64,000 nt of DNA from Rhipicephalus microplus (lineage: Eukaryota; Arthropoda; Arachnida; Ixodida; Ixodidae), in NCBI RefSeq assembly GCF_043290135.1, contig NC_134710.1, positions 9,287,821-9,351,820 of the forward strand, written 5' to 3'. The notes beneath the pieces are model-generated. The model searched no databases. It saw only the letters and a program-made list of their open reading frames with translations, and was not told the origin of the DNA. This document shows, piece by piece, positions 11,335 to 22,369 of this stretch. The number at the start of each line of letters is the position of its first letter. The first letter of the stretch is position 1. A program made the translations under genes and the position numbers.

Positions 11335-12417
11335 ATGGCTGCTTCTGGCGTGAGGTATTCTACCAAAGTAAAAGTAGACGTGGTGCTTGCAATGGCTGAA
11401 ATGAATGGCAACGCTTCGTTAGCAATGGAGCTTTACGCGTCTCGCCACCCACACCGTCCCCTTCCAACAAGGCCCACTTTCACAAACCTGTTTCGACGCT
11501 TCTGCACAACAGGCTCTGTCCACCTTCCGAGACGGACCAGGAAGGCAATCGTCGATGAAGACTTTGAAATCGACGTTGTCGCGTGCGTAACCTCGATGCC
11601 AGAGCTCAGCATCCGACAGATTGCCGATCAGTGCGGTCGCAGCATCGGAACAGTCACAAATGTTTTAAGAAAGCACAAGTTCCATCCATATCACGTTTAC
11701 CTTCATCAGGACCTAAATGAGGCGGACTTTGAAAGGCGAGTTGACTTCTGCAATTGGGGCCTCATCAAAACTGATCAAGAAAATGACTTTTTGCACAGAA
11801 TAATTTGGACTGATGAAGCTCGGTTTTGCCGAAATGGAAGTGTTAATCTTCACAACGCCCATTATTGGGCACAAGAAAACCCACACTGGCTGAGGCAGCA
11901 CAAGCATCAAGTTCGCTGGAGTGTGAATGTGTGGTGCGGCATACTCGGGGACAGGATCATCGGACCTCACTTTTTTGAGGACAACTTGAACGGAAAGATG
12001 TACACAGAAGAAATATTAGGTGTTGTCATTGATGATCTTGTCTGCAGTCTTTCCCTGAATGACCTGCGCCAAGTATGGTTTCAGCACGATGGAGCACCAC
12101 CACATTTTTCTACCAGGGCGAAGAAGTGGTTGGACAGACGTTTTCCACAACAGTGGATTGGGCGCGCAGGAGCGATGTTTTGGCCACCAAGATCACCTGA
12201 CCTTTCTCCGCTCGACTTTTTCCTTTGGGGCTACGTTAAAGATCGAGTTTACGTAACAGAGCCCAGCGATGTTAATGACATGAAGGACAGGATAACATCT
12301 GCCTGTGCGAGTATTCCTGCAGAAGTACTGCGCCGAGTCATCGAGTCGACGCGACAGCGGTTCATGCTTTGCGTTGCTGCCGAAGGCAGGCATTTTGAAC
12401 ACTTTTTGGGGCATTGA
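11335..12417 (+). CDS. Mariner-like transposase, DD41D type
   Basis: Cut-and-paste transposase of the IS630-Tc1-mariner superfamily, acting on the element's own TIRs in the nucleus. The first ATG in frame is at 11335 (the frame is open slightly further upstream, but only from a GTG), giving 360 residues. The N-terminal third holds two helix-turn-helix regions (about residues 8-58, and 90-115 with IRQIADQCGRSIGTVTNVL). The catalytic core has D160 in IIWTDEARF, D252 in QHDGAPPHF and D294 in SPDLSPLDFF. The last two aspartates have 41 residues between them, which fits the DD41D ('rosa'-like) lineage rather than DD34D mariner or DD34E Tc1. The length is normal and there are no stops. A polyadenylation-like AATAAA lies near 12549. 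Family assignment is from motifs only. Confidence 0.93.
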   Translation: MAASGVRYSTKVKVDVVLAMAEMNGNASLAMELYASRHPHRPLPTRPTFTNLFRRFCTTGSVHLPRRTRKAIVDEDFEIDVVACVTSMPELSIRQIADQCGRSIGTVTNVLRKHKFHPYHVYLHQDLNEADFERRVDFCNWGLIKTDQENDFLHRIIWTDEARFCRNGSVNLHNAHYWAQENPHWLRQHKHQVRWSVNVWCGILGDRIIGPHFFEDNLNGKMYTEEILGVVIDDLVCSLSLNDLRQVWFQHDGAPPHFSTRAKKWLDRRFPQQWIGRAGAMFWPPRSPDLSPLDFFLWGYVKDRVYVTEPSDVNDMKDRITSACASIPAEVLRRVIESTRQRFMLCVAAEGRHFEHFLGH

Positions 12418-12754
12418 CGTCTTGAGAGGTGAAGAGTTTCGATGAGATTTGTGCATGACCGAAATATGCTTATGTAGCAGCAGGAAATATGCGTTAGCAA
12501 GGATAAAACTGTTTCAGTTATTATTGGTGGAGTTGTTGCTCTTGTTTCAATAAAAGTTACAGTACTCGGACATCAGCAGTCACGCTATTCGCGTAGCCCA
12601 GGCAACGACCACGCATGCTTCTCTAGTGATTATTACGCACGCGCACTGGCATCCAGATTCTCCGCTCGCACCATTATCTCGGCATGGTATCTGCCACTAT
12701 CGTTAGAGGCTCTGCAGTTGCGTGTTACGACACTGGTTGCAAGCGTTCTTCGAT

Positions 12755-13207
12755 TTTTGATTTCGCCGGCCGAAGAGGGCAAGGGTAATTGCTATCACCT
12801 ATGCCTACGCTTCCACCCTCTTCACACACTAAACACCACACGCAACAGATGCGTCACTTTAGGGAGGAGCTTTGTGCGGACCCTCACCCTCTTGCATGCG
12901 TAATCGTGCGAAAGACAATTAAACTTTGGAGCCGGATATCTCGGAACACAGGCGTGCTAGAAAAAATCTTCCAACTGAAACTGTGTACAAACACCACTGC
13001 CTACATTTTTTCAATATAAACATGCCAACTTACCGCAGCCAGTAAAAAGTTAATTATTAAATTTTAGTTAATTGGGCTGCTGACAGCGATAATTATCATC
13101 TAACTTTCTGTCCCCCTGGCCGCTTAACTTATTTGCACAAGTGGTTCTCACGTGCCTTCGAGCGCCTAATTTTAAAAAAATCATAAAGCTTAATTTTGAA
13201 CACCCGG
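12755..13207 (-). repeat. Right terminal inverted repeat of the DD41D mariner
   Basis: 453-bp inverted partner of 10658-11110, ending GAACACCCGG just before the TA duplication. Confidence 0.9.
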
Positions 13208-13209
13208 TA

Positions 13210-14223
13210 TGTCTCAGAAGTGTTCCTCGCTAGCACTCGCGAGATTTTACATGCGGGAATGTGCGTATAAAAGTTATCTCTTTGGACGTTACACAGTACA
13301 TGACGACGATGATGAACGACAGTCTTCACATATTTCTTCTCCTTGAAATAATAAAAAAAATCTTACGGAAACCAGCGAATTCGACAGCCCCACCCCTTTT
13401 TTTTTGTTTTTGGAGAGCAGCGTCGTCTTCGCTGCAAAGAGCTCGTCCGCATTCTCCACTACACTCCACTACAGCGCCTTCTCTAAAACTATTACAGGCT
13501 TTACCTTTTCGGCACCTATGTCTTCACAAATCACGTGAGCAATGGGGGCGCTGATCGTTCGGCGCATCATCTTGCCGGCTACTCCCTTGTTATTTCAGCC
13601 TGCGCAATCAGAAACTCGTGAATTGCTGGGGAATCACGAGTTCATCGTGCGCAATAATCATGCGAGATGAGGAGGAGCAGGGGCCGAATGCATGGCAAAC
13701 CAAGGCTGGACACAATTCACAACTTATATTTCTTGAATAAGAACCATTCGACAGTGTACGCCCCAATGTGGCGTAAATCACTGTTCTGGCGTCAGGAAGA
13801 CAAACGCCCGGAGAGAATGATGTCCTCGACATTGTATCGTCAGAAGCTGTTCTAGGGTCTTATATAGACATAGCATGGAAACACGGGCAAAAGAAAGTAG
13901 TCAAGACACCGCAAACACTGCGATGAAAAATCTTAAAGCTGTGGAGAAGAACGTGAAGTCATGAATTTTATGCCCAGGTTTTCCGCTCGGGTTAAAATGA
14001 AACTAATGACCGCGCGCCGAAATTATTAAGCGATGGCGGCGGTGGCGTGGCCCTTCTCGGCACTTCGACGGCAGGGCGAATGGCGTGAGCTAAGATGAGC
14101 GGCGGCGCACAGCTCTAGACGTCTATGCTGATTTTGTGCCTGTTTTCTGCATGAAGTACGAGCTGGAAGTTAGGAGCTGCTTGGCATTCTTCTTATGAGA
14201 TTGCTATTTTTCCCGTAGCATTC
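13210..14223. other. Intergenic, no gene recognised
   Basis: No ORF with a domain. A short hairpin (AACTCGTGA / TCACGAGTT, about 13614-13645) is present; too small to name. Confidence 0.3.
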
Positions 14224-14236
14224 GTGCCCTCGCCCT

Positions 14237-14388
14237 TGATTGATTGATTTGTGGGGTTTAACGTGCCAAAACCACCATATGATTATGAGAGACGCCGTAG
14301 TGGAGGGCTCCGGAAATTTCGTCCACCTGGGGTTCTTTAACGTGCCCCCAATTCTGTGTACATGGGCCTACAACATTTCCGCCTCCAT
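14237..14388 (-). mobile_element. 5'-truncated Ruka-type SINE with 13-bp TSD
   Basis: Contains only the 3' body and GATT-repeat tail; the tRNA-like head is missing. Perfect duplications of GTGCCCTCGCCCT flank it (14224-14236 and 14389-14401), so truncation happened during insertion rather than by later deletion. Confidence 0.85.
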
Positions 14389-14401
14389 GTGCCCTCGCCC
14401 T

Positions 14402-15007
14402 CGTAGCGAAAGAACGCTCAACTACCTCTGTGAAGGCATGTTGCACTTTCTTGTTATACCGATTTCCAAAAAGAAGGATCAGCCACGTTTTTTACTCATT
14501 TATATTTAACTATATTGATGAGCTACACAGACATTACTGGTGTTAAAGGCGCCCTGCAAAACTTTCTCGGCATGGTCGGTCGGCATAGTTGAGACTCCTG
14601 AGAACATGCAGATGAGCTAAACATTATAACGCAGCTCCTGGAAGCACAATTACAATTGGTTTTCAAAGTCAGTTTGGTGTCGTTGCCTCTTTTACTATAA
14701 GTGATGCCTTCTATCCAAATGAACATGCCACGTACACAAGTTCATTGCCATTGGCTGATTTGAGCATCACGAACTGCATACTTACCTAGGTGCCCAGTAT
14801 GTTTCCAATAGACCAGACAATAAAAAAATGGAGCTGGAACGTGTACTACTCAAGCATTTGTTCATATCGCGTGTCTCAAATATGATGAATTCAAAGCTAA
14901 TGACCCTCTTTATATGTGCATGGTTTACCGGTGACATTTTACGACGTATAGTGCACAGAATGTATTTGGTACGTTTCACTTTACACTATTTTGGGCAATA
15001 TCTCACG
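14402..15007. other. Intergenic, no gene recognised
   Basis: AT-rich; two overlapping open frames of about 65 codons on opposite strands (14782-15022) have no domain. Confidence 0.3.
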
Positions 15008-15142
15008 CGCACCCTAATCTGAGCACATGGGCCCTACAACATTTCCGCCTCCATCGGAAATACAGCCGCCGCAACCGGGATTCGAACCCGCAAACTGCGG
15101 GTCAGCAGCCGAATACCTTAGCCACTGGACCACCGCGGCGGG
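15008..15142 (-). mobile_element. Ruka-type SINE, head and part of body, 3' part missing
   Basis: On the minus strand it starts with the tRNA-like head (B box GGTTCGAATCC) and stops within the body at about 15008. No tail and no obvious target duplication, so it was broken after insertion. Confidence 0.75.
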
Positions 15143-15422
15143 AAAGGGAAGGTCCCTATGAAATAGCCGTTCCCTCTGAAATAGCTGCAACGCAGGATGG
15201 CCAACAGTCCGTTGGCAGTGGATCAGAGCCTAAATCAAGCTGTTATAAAATATCCCGGGATAGCGCCAGGTGGCACTTTCTCCCCCATGGAGCAGAGTAA
15301 CTATGTATGCTACGAAAGGTAGCATATAGAGTAATTCTAATGTGCCTAAATTCTGGTCATGTGATCTTGTTATGAGTTGGCGTCTGGCCAATTATCCCTC
15401 GTATACCTACTGAAGGCACTAA

Positions 15423-15640
15423 GGCCCCTGTTCACAAACCTACCTTGGCCTTACTTCATGTTCTCTTCAAGTTCTTGTACGTTCTACATTCGTTCTAATG
15501 GGCACAAAAATGGTAAAAGTGTAGAAGATAACAAGTTTGGTCAATGAACGCTGGCCTACTTTGTTCATCATGCGCAAGAAGGCTTAAAACCGGTGACGAA
15601 AACTCGACGTAAGGTTGAGGTTGGTTTGTGAATACGCGTT
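15423..15640. mobile_element. Small Harbinger-like MITE
   Basis: Imperfect terminal inverted repeats (left CCCCTGTTCACAAACC, right GGTTTGTGAATACGCG) extend about 30 bp with several mismatches. TAA lies on both sides (15420-15422 and 15641-15643). No coding capacity. The TTCACAAAC core is also present at the left end of the candidate element at 23769. Confidence 0.5.
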
Positions 15641-15779
15641 TAAGTATGCCAGAACGAGGCCCTTTTTATGAATGAAGGACAGAAGTGAAGATGTGAGGGC
15701 CCACATTTTTGGTTAACCACAGCATTAATGAGATTTAACAAAGTCATGCCAAAGAAAGTAGGGGGGTGTTAAAAGAACT

Positions 15780-15905
15780 ATTTCGAATGTTGATGGAAAG
15801 AAAGAAAAGTGAATGAAGAGATACCTTGCCGGGGGTAGGAACCGAACAGGTGACCTTCGAATAGCGTGCCCGATGCTCTACCAACTGAGCTACAACAGCG
15901 GCTAT
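15780..15905 (-). mobile_element. Solitary tRNA-like repeat related to the satellite unit, minus strand
   Basis: On the minus strand a tRNA-like sequence (A box TAGCTCAGTTGG, anticodon-arm region ending TTCGAAGGTC, B-box-like GTTCGGTTCC) is followed by a tail with CACTTTTCTTTCTTT that matches the downstream part of the satellite unit. Diverged, single copy, oriented head-to-head with the copy at 16035-16450. Confidence 0.7.
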
Positions 15906-16034
15906 CCCCTTTTTCAATGTATGAAGTATATATGACCATTAAATGTGGAAGCGTTATTCTATACACCACCAGTAGCCATGACGGCGAGTGCGGAACACTC
16001 TTTTTCTGCCTGTTTGGTGGCACGCCATGGTGAC

Positions 16035-16450
16035 AGACTTGTTTCCTTCATTCATGCCGACGGTCTCATTATGGCAGACATACTGCCTTCAGTTGGTATA
16101 CGAGAGATAATTGGTCAGATGCCAACTCGTAATAAGATCACCTACTACGTGACACCAAAAAGGCAGGAAAAGAGTGTTCTTAACTCACCGTCGTAACTAC
16201 TGGAGGCGCTGACTCGTTCTCTCACGTGTGATGCACATATATGCCCCATAAAGCGGAGGGACTGAGATACAGCTCAGTCGGTAGAGCATCGGACGCGTCT
16301 TTCGAAGGTCGTGGGTTTGGTCCCGGCCCACGGCAAGTTATCTTTTCGTCCACTATGCTTTCTTCACGTTTACATTACAGTTGCTTCTAATATCATCCCC
16401 GATACTTTCCTTGACATCATTCTCGGTTAGATCTCAATAATATCGGTATA
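16035..16450 (+). mobile_element. Solitary, diverged copy of the whole satellite unit
   Basis: Aligns along its length with the ~457-bp array unit: GGTCTCATTATGGCAGAC corresponds to GGTCTCGTACTGGCAGAC, then GTATACGAGAGA, CTACTACGTGACACCAAA, AAAGAGTGTT, GGCGCTGACT, then the tRNA-like segment (16270-16335, A box CAGCTCAGTCGG, B-box-like GTTTGGTCCC), then TTAGATCTCA. By eye roughly two-thirds to three-quarters identical. It lies 130 bp upstream of the first coding exon of the receptor gene. Confidence 0.8.
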
Positions 16451-16584
16451 TGAAGAAGGAATTTATGCGGTTAATGAATAAACTTGCCAAAGTATTCACT
16501 GAAAGGCATGAGTATTACAGTAAGTGACGTGATACTTGGGGTGCATATAAGAGATAAGTTACTCTCAACATTTTTTTTTTTCAG

Positions 16585-19500
16585 GTGAACATCTACAGGT
16601 GGCCGCCTTCTGACTTTTTGCGGTGATGGAGGTAAACCGAAGCGAGCCATGGCTGCTGTCCTTCGGCATCGTAGAAAACACCTCGTCATCATTCTGGGCC
16701 ATGAACGCTACAGATTCTACAAGAATGGCCCCTGCGGCGCTTCTGAAAGGCGGCCTTTTGCTAGCCATAATCCTCCTGGACATCAGCGGCAACCTTATGG
16801 TCTTGATGGCCGTTTTGCTGAACGCCAACTTGCGCACAGCCACCAACTGTCTCATCGTGAACCTGGCACTCGCTGACCTCCTGCTTGGCGCAAGTGTGCT
16901 GCCCTTCTCGGCGGCGCTCGAAATCTTTGACAAACAGTGGTACTTCGGCGAAATCTTCTGCCACGTGTGGGCAGCCACAGATGTACTCTGCTGCACAGCG
17001 TCCATCAACAGCCTGTGTGTGATAAGCGTGGACCGCTACGTTGGCGTCACACGACCGCTCACCTATTCGAGCGTGGTGACGCACCGGCGAGCCCTGGTTG
17101 CATGCGTCCTCGTCTGGCTGCTGTCAGCTGTCATATCTGTGGGGCCTCTACTCGGCTGGCGGGAGCCTCCTCCTGCAGATCCGTTCGTCTGTGAAGTCAC
17201 GAAGCAGACGGGTTACGTTGTTTTCTCAGTCTGTTTTTCCTTCTACGTTCCGACAGCGGTGATCATTGTCCTCTACTACCGCATCTACAGGGCAGCCACT
17301 CGCCAGACAAAGTTCCTGCGCACTGGCGTCAAGACTATAAAAGGCGGTCAGCTGACTCTACGAGCGCACACGCCATGTATGGCGGGAGATGATGCGTCAT
17401 CAGCTGGCGTCCAAGGCCGTCTTGCTAAGTTCAAGCGTCAGAAGAAGGCAGCCAAAACGCTCGGAATCGTAGTCGGCGTGTTCATAATTTGCTGGTTTCC
17501 GTTCTTCTTCTTGTTACCCCTAGGTAAGTCCACTTACAGGATGCCAACTTAAAAACAATAGAAGTATTCAGATATCTCAGCTTATACTGCCGCCGACGAA
17601 CACATAGCACCACACCTAACAGGGCTAGATACTTCTGCTGTCAAGCACGATGGAATCAACGACTATAGTATTCTGTTCTTAGTACAAACGTTGGGTGTAT
17701 TCAGATCAGATCGAACACGAGGTCGGGGTCACCATTCGTGCTTTTGGCGAAATTCGCCGCGGGGGTAAGCATAAGCAACAACAACGGTTTCGAGGGTAGT
17801 TTTGGAAAAAAACATATTCGCCTGATAATTATGTACACGGGTAGCAAAACGCTCTTTCGACCAGTCCGCAATTTCTGAACTTTGGGCGCACCTAAGAAGA
17901 AAATGGTGCACTTCATAACCACAGCATTTATTACCCCCAAATTACAGGAAGGAAAGCAGTGACAATTTATTTTATTTTCTTGGACCAGCGTATCGTTTAT
18001 TTAATTCAATGCCAGTGCAAACGAACGCTTCTCCACAGGATCCATCGCTGCGTTCGGGGAGTGGTCGTGGTGGGGCGCCACATGATGGATATACGGCTGC
18101 TGAAGTCGTGCCTGCGTGCGAGTGCTTTCCCATGGACATGCGATAGACTCGTTTCCCTCTTCACTATCAATCTGTCAGATTTGTTCCCTCGTCATCCTTC
18201 TAAGTGGCTCGAAGCAATGCCACCGCCGCAGCGCTCGTGATACAGCAGCGTTAAAGCCCCATAAAACTTAACAAGGTAGCGACGTATGTGGTTTTCGAGC
18301 GCCTCCTCTCGACGTGTTCACGCGCCTCCTCTCTTTTCTCCTCCTCCAACCTCTCCGAGGCCGGTGCCGCGTCGGTATTGGTCAGATTCCATCACGTGGG
18401 ACCGCTCGCAGTGTGCGTTTGTTTACAGACTCTCGTGACTACCACCTTTGCTCTCGAGGCGCGGACTCCTTGAGGCACAGGGCATTCGTTTTGACGGATA
18501 CGAACTTGTTCTTCTGTGCTCGCTGGGTTGTCAAATACTTTGCACTGAAGAATTAAGTCGCTGTTAGTTGCCGTGAGTGGTTGCTGCGCCTTCTGATGCG
18601 AGAACCAACAGCTCTTCATGATACTGCCCGTTAGGCGCAACGAGTTGCACAGAAGACATGATTACATAGAACCGGAAGGGAAAACTTCCGGTTGACACTT
18701 TCAAATCCTCTTCGCGGAAGAAGTTGCACGGATCTGACTATAAGTTTGGTTGGATGTTCGCTCGAGTCAATGCTTGCCCTAACGATGTAGACAACTAACA
18801 GTTAATTTTGCAGGAAGTAGAGATTTCTCCCTCAAGTTTCATTAATGCTTCTGTGGAGGCTGTATTAATTGTTAACAACGCATGCCTCCGTCTCCTACTT
18901 GCCGTTATGCGCCGGCTGGTTTGAGTTCACGCTACTGGTTTGTGCGCTTAGCATGTATGCGGAAAGACGCTCGAAATTGTGATTGCAAAACTTCAGATAT
19001 TTCGCGCTGCTGTTTTTAATAAGGAAAACTGGAGTGCAGCAACTCACTTAAGATTCGTACTTTCATTGGTTTTTGTTGCAATTGGGGTTCGACCGCTTTT
19101 GGTTCGCCGAAGTTCGCTAAGTAAACCTTCGCATTTATTATAGGTAATTTTTTGCCATTTGTCATGTGTGTGACTTTTCTCGTCTAAAGTTTTTCAGCAG
19201 GTAAGGTAAAAACAAACTGATAAAGTTCTTATATACGTTCTTTCAAGGGAATAAATACTGTGACCACGAAGTGCACTTTTTTTTAACTTGGGTGCGATCA
19301 AAGTTCCTAAATCGCGAAATTGACGTGATTTATATATGTATTTCTTTGAGCCAAGAAAATGTTTTGTTTTTTCATTTCGCAAAAGTAGCTTCGATACTAT
19401 TGTTTTTGCTTGGATGTCTATAGTTCAATGGTAATTTTTCTCAAAATCTGGAATGGGGACCCGGACTTGGTCTTCAATTTTATCTGGAATTTTCTGCAGG

Positions 19501-20497
19501 TGTGAGAAATTAGCACAATCTAACTCATTCGTCTAACTGGAATCAACCTCGCACTAGTGTGCTTACAAATGAAGCTTGCTCTAATGCTAAAGCAAGCGTT
19601 TTGCTGGGCCGTTCATCGGAATCTTCTTGTTTCTTCACCAAGTTGTTCCCGCAATGACTTGAGTAGCTGGCGTCTAAAGATATGAAACGCTAGAATACTT
19701 TATTCAACTGTGAAGTAATGCATTGAGCAGCTTCATTCATGCGGTGGCGGCTGCAAAACTAATCGTAGGCGGAGGGGGCGAGGGTGTCTACACTAGCACG
19801 CCTAAATATAGAAAAAAAGTGGTGATTTTGTGTAGAAGATGCCTACTTTTTGGCAACTCTAGAAGTGCTTAAGACTGTGACGTTCTTTGCAGTTCACGCT
19901 CAATTACTCCACGATTGGGCTGCAAGTAATATTGCATGAATTAGTGTGTGTTTTTTTCATCAATATGATTTGCCATGCAGCCCATGGCCCTTAAAACTGA
20001 TTCGGAATGGTGACGAATCTGTAGTCAGTTTCATGTCAGTGAGAACAGAAGCAAATCTATATGGTGTAACACCGCAACCCCATGTGCTAGAATCAGTCTC
20101 ACACAATGTGCGGCTTTTGATGAGATAATAAAAAGTGCATACACTTAATCTATATTTTCTACCCAGTGCCAACTTAGTTAGATCCACCTGTTTATGAGCG
20201 TGAATTATACAGTAATTCCCTATTTTCATTGCAGGCACCCTGTGCGAGCAATGCACCGTGCCGCCGCTGCTGTTCGATTTTTGTTTTTGGAGCGGGTACC
20301 TTAACTCCTGCCTAAATCCATTCATCTATGCATCAACAAGCCGCGAGTACAAGCGAGCCTTTTGTGCCATTCTGCACTGCCACTGGAACAAGCCCCGCGA
20401 GGTGCCCTTCTTCAGGGACGCGCGTCACGCCTGGCCTGGAAGGGCGGGACACCGAAGCAGCTGTCCCGCTGTTTCCCCGAACAGCGAGATCCGCTGA
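16585..20497 (+). CDS. Class A GPCR, alpha-1-adrenergic-like / octopamine-type amine receptor (two coding exons)
   Basis: Seven-transmembrane receptor for a biogenic amine, at the plasma membrane. The coding sequence is 16626-17523 joined to 20235-20497, 386 residues. The ATG at 16626 follows a T-rich acceptor (CAG ending 16584), so an upstream non-coding exon exists. Donor G|GTAAGT at 17523/17524 and acceptor GCAG|GC at 20234/20235 keep frame within a Gly codon. Visible landmarks: N-glycosylation sites N4, N18, N27; N56 (TM1); D84 (TM2); C112-C189 disulfide pair; D119 for the amine; DRY at 136-138; S201 and S205 in TM5 before P209; CWFP at 289-292; NPFIY at 327-331. The segments VDVLCCTAS-like, SVGPLLGW and KKAAKTLGIVVGVF resemble alpha-1 adrenergic and OAMB-type octopamine receptors, which couple to Gq/calcium. 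Ligand (octopamine, tyramine, norepinephrine) is not determinable by eye. Confidence 0.9.
16626..17523 (+). CDS. GPCR coding exon A (TM1 to TM6)
   Basis: Encodes residues 1-299 plus the first base of codon 300: N-terminus, TM1-TM6 and a third intracellular loop of about 50 residues ending in the basic FKRQKKAAKT segment. It reads on into the intron for nine more codons to a stop, so an unspliced transcript would make a truncated six-helix protein. Confidence 0.93.
17524..20234 (+). other. GPCR intron, 2,711 bp
   Basis: GT-AG intron (GTAAGT ... TTCATTGCAG). AT-rich with no recognised ORF, RNA gene or complete mobile element inside; a mildly GC-rich, pyrimidine-rich block lies at about 18290-18480. 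Confidence 0.8.
20235..20497 (+). CDS. GPCR coding exon B (TM7 and C-tail)
   Basis: Encodes residues 300-386: extracellular loop 3, TM7 with FWSGYLNSCLNPFIY, helix 8 (SREYKRAF) with a possible palmitoylation cysteine at 348, and a 38-residue tail. Stop TGA at 20495-20497. The 3' UTR end was not located; an AATAAA near 21613 is a candidate. Confidence 0.92.
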
Positions 20498-22365
20498 GAG
20501 TGCGTCTCATCTATATCCTAGTCATTTGGGCACCGCAACTGTCCATAGCGGTTAGAAAAAAGGCCCAGCTCAAGTCTAACTAAAGAGACATTGAAAGCCT
20601 GTTCATGAGCACATTTCGCAGAACATCAATAGATATGATGTATACATCGTGCACAAAAGAGATGAAGGTCTCTGAGAAGAAATATTCATCTATAAACACT
20701 TTTTTCACCGAGAAAGACTACGCCGGTATAGTCACCTGAATCCAAAATCATCAAAGGCTCATGACTTCACTCCGTTTTCACGCGTTCATCTGTGCGAAGA
20801 TCCCCTAGTGAAGATAATGCACAGCATGCTCAACGGCAATGCACACGCCTTAGTCACGGGTCTCCATTTGAAGCAAGCAAGGTTTAAAGAAAACCAGTAT
20901 TCCACAGCGGAGCTGCTTATGTATACATCCTTAATTTCTTTGTGCTGCTGTCCGAACATGTAGAACCGTAGTGCCCTCTAGGGAGCATTGAAATGACTAC
21001 CATTAATAGGTATACGTTGAGTCGAGGCTGGCGTGGTTCTTCGGAGGTATTGGAACATGGTGAGAACGGCAACGAGAGCAGACACGGCAGCGACACTGTT
21101 GGCTGTCATCTACTTCCACAATGACCTCGAGCTGTGTAACATGGGACAGGAGGCGAAACGTGGGGTGTTCAAATAAGACCCTCCGCACCAATGCTTATCG
21201 GCCGCGCCCACCGAAGAAGACGGTCGGCGCAGCCGGCGCGCCGAGTTTGCCCGTCGCGGGAGCCGAGCGCCGAAAGGCCCCCGCTTCAACGTGGATGCCA
21301 CGCCCGCTGTGCGCGTTAGTTCTGGCCAGAGTCCTGCAGCTTTTGGCGCTGGAGTTGGGACGTTCTTGCATGCCCGGTCTGTGACAGGCTTTGTGGTTGG
21401 ACTCTAAGGAGCCAAAAAGGCCACGTTCAGCCCCTAAACTTCTGCAGTGTAAACTTCGTTTTCTTTCTTCACCAAGTATCAATTATTTACTTGTTTCAAT
21501 TATTGCATCAATAGCTAAAATGTCAATTGTGACGTTGAATGCCGCCTCGGGTAACGTCTCATTAAAGCAGATATTTGCTGATGTGTTCTGTCCTATAGAG
21601 CAGTGCGTGAAATAAATTAAAAAGATGCGCTACCTAAGCACTTGTACAGCACTTTGGTGAGTACAACTTATAGGACTACGCTTTGCAAAGTGCGTGGATA
21701 GGCTTAGCGACTTCACTGGAGGTGTTGTGCTAAATGTCAGCAACTGGTGTGAAAATGAAAGAAAAAGACGTGGGAAGACCACGCAGGGAGTGAGCGATAA
21801 TTTTATTAAAAGGCATTTGAGGCGCTATGCAGGATCGACCGAGTTACGTGAAACTCGGGATATTCGTGAGCTCTGACGACCCCGCGTTATGAACAAGCCA
21901 ACAGAACAAAATGTTAAATGCACCCATCAGTACGCTGCGTTTCATTCGTTACGATGAAACCAGTCATTGCGTCAAGAATGATCGACTAAGTTGGGCGGTG
22001 TTTTCAAACCAGAGGCATCTTCTTTCATTTGTTTGTCGTTCCACTGAGTGCAGAAGAGCAACGAAGGGACAAAATTGTCAGAAACTTTTGCTGGTGATAT
22101 TTTTTAGAGGCACGGGGTGGGGAAATTGAATTTGAAGCTTTCAATGCCTGCACGAAGTCTGTTTTAGAAAAATCAGCACGGTGGCCTCTGAGATCAGTAC
22201 CGGCCGAGCGTCTTACAATATCGCGATCGCCGCTAAACCAGAGGTGACATGTACATCATGGTCAGCCTGTAAATTCTAGCGCGCGGCTCGGCTGCTGCGC
22301 GTCGTTTTTGTTTTCATCGGCCGCTAGCATCCGAGCACGTGCGGCGGGCTAATTAGCTTTTTGAC
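20498..22365. other. Downstream of the GPCR, no clear gene
   Basis: Contains the probable 3' UTR. A GC-rich block at about 21180-21390 includes a short frame from an ATG at 21294 beginning MPRPLCALVLARVLQLLAL, which looks like a signal peptide, but it stops after about 30 codons and no splice partner was found. Confidence 0.3.
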
Positions 22366-22369
22366 TGGA

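Larger units (their letters stand above)
10658..13207 (+). mobile_element. Complete Tc1/mariner (DD41D) transposon with 453-bp TIRs
   Basis: The left arm 10658-11110 and the right arm 12755-13207 are inverted copies of exactly equal length (453 bp) with at most a few differences; I saw one substitution (GCTTTGCGCGG against GCTTTGTGCGG). The element begins CCGGGTGTTCAAAATTAAG and is flanked by TA on both sides (10656-10657 and 13208-13209), the mariner target duplication. A single intact transposase lies between the arms. Equal arms, a clean TA and an open transposase indicate a recent, possibly mobile copy. Confidence 0.92.

Noticed and set aside
10846..13019. Two identical 76-codon frames (10846-11076 minus and 12789-13019 plus)
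   Set aside because: They lie in the inverted arms of the mariner and are identical because the arms are; no evidence of a protein.
13614..13645. 9-bp hairpin as an RNA element or terminator
   Set aside because: Too short and isolated to support a function.
21121..21384. Secreted-protein first exon with signal-peptide-like MPRPLCALVLARVL
   Set aside because: Stops after about 30 codons from its ATG and no convincing donor or partner exon was found; noted only in the gap description.
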